NCBI GenBank assembly: GCA_946902875.1
Contig: OX336338.1
Location: forward strand, 6,811,971 to 6,875,970
Direction of reading: 5' to 3'
Length of the DNA: 64,000 nucleotides
From: Nematopogon swammerdamellus
Lineage: Eukaryota > Arthropoda > Insecta > Lepidoptera > Adelidae
A program made the translations under genes and the position numbers. Below the pieces are notes generated by a model, which saw only the letters and a program-made list of their open reading frames with translations, searched no databases and was not told the origin of the DNA. Shown piece by piece: positions 63,555-64,000 of this stretch (within the stretch, counting starts at the first letter, position 1; every line of letters starts with the position of its first letter).

Positions 63555-64000
63555 ATCCAGTGACTCTAAACTCAGTCGATCTAAAGTGCTATGAGTATTT
63601 AGAAAGCACTTTATGTTGCTAACGGAATGAGGCTCATTACGCTTCCTGCCAAGAGTCTGCTGCAGCAGATGATGTTGACATGGTAAATGTGCACTTGGAA
63701 ACGGGAGAGCGACGCGGGGGCGGCGGCGCCGGCGGCGTAGTCGGCGTCTCGTGGTGAGACGCCGCGTTTGGCCTGGTCGCTTCTGCTGCATGTTTGGCAC
63801 TAAAATGCTCAAGGCTCTATTTCGTAGGCTGACAAGTTAATTTATCCCATAGAGTTATAATATACGGGCGCATAGGGAGAACGACATGGTCAACATGCTC
63901 TAAGGTATGTGAGGACATCTGTGCGGGGTGTGGGGGGATGGTGATGCTTACATCGCCGCCGGGCTCGCCGTCTGCGAACGAACAGCGTACAGACTTGTTC
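63555..64000. other. No gene identified; GC-rich hairpin near 63745
   Basis: GGCGGCGGCGCCGGCGGCG precedes a hairpin CGGCGTCTC/GAGACGCCG. The window ends without a recognisable exon. Confidence 0.45.

Overview
The window looks like gene-poor nuclear DNA from an insect, most likely a moth or butterfly (Lepidoptera). It is AT-rich, has no operons or long reading frames, and is packed with short interspersed elements of kinds I associate with lepidopteran genomes. These include Helitron-like ends reading GCGAAGCCGCGGGC...CTAG, RTE-like and CR1/Jockey-like LINE scraps, MITEs and tRNA-type SINEs. The order-level placement rests on recalled repeat signatures, not on a search. No complete gene is visible, and the species cannot be named.

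Host coding sequence is scarce. The best candidate is a signal-peptide first exon at 36211-36313 (+), with a good splice donor and a GC-rich leader just upstream. A possible last coding exon lies at 28873-29017 (+). Weaker exon-like frames lie at 9713-9848 (-), 41760-42064 (+), 60540-60893 (-) and 63229-63387 (-). A THAP zinc-finger first exon at 5103-5182 sits inside a 315-bp transposon with perfect terminal inverted repeats and an 8-bp target duplication, so it reads as an internally deleted P-like element, not a host gene.

Layout. 0-2 kb: a 78-bp tandem satellite. 4-7 kb: a TIR element, the P-like element and a MITE split by a SINE. 7-13 kb: Rep-B and Rep-C copies and LINE 3' ends. 14-16.3 kb: Helitron-like elements, one with a 68-bp minisatellite. 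16.8-26 kb: full-length SINE-A copies, a (TAGAA)n block, a fold-back, a piggyBac-like MITE and another minisatellite Helitron-like element. 26.8-30 kb: nested SINE-D in Rep-C, a 32/33-bp satellite, the possible last exon and a LINE pseudogene. 31-38 kb: MITEs, a perfect hairpin, a retroelement fragment and the signal-peptide exon. 38.5-50 kb: a full SINE-D and many fragments. 50-54.8 kb: nested elements, a large fold-back and a 1.45-kb palindromic Helitron-like minisatellite. 55-64 kb: MITEs including a hAT-type one with exact 8-bp target duplications, Rep-B copies, a fold-back and SINE fragments.

Family names used below are local labels. SINE-A has a composite tRNA/5S head. SINE-D has a tRNA-type head on a body homologous to SINE-A. 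Rep-B, C, E, H, I, J, K, L and M are unclassified interspersed repeats. HLE means Helitron-like element. The most interesting items are the P-like THAP element, the SINE-A/SINE-D pair with swapped heads on one body, the palindromic minisatellite HLE, and clean cases of nesting and fusion.
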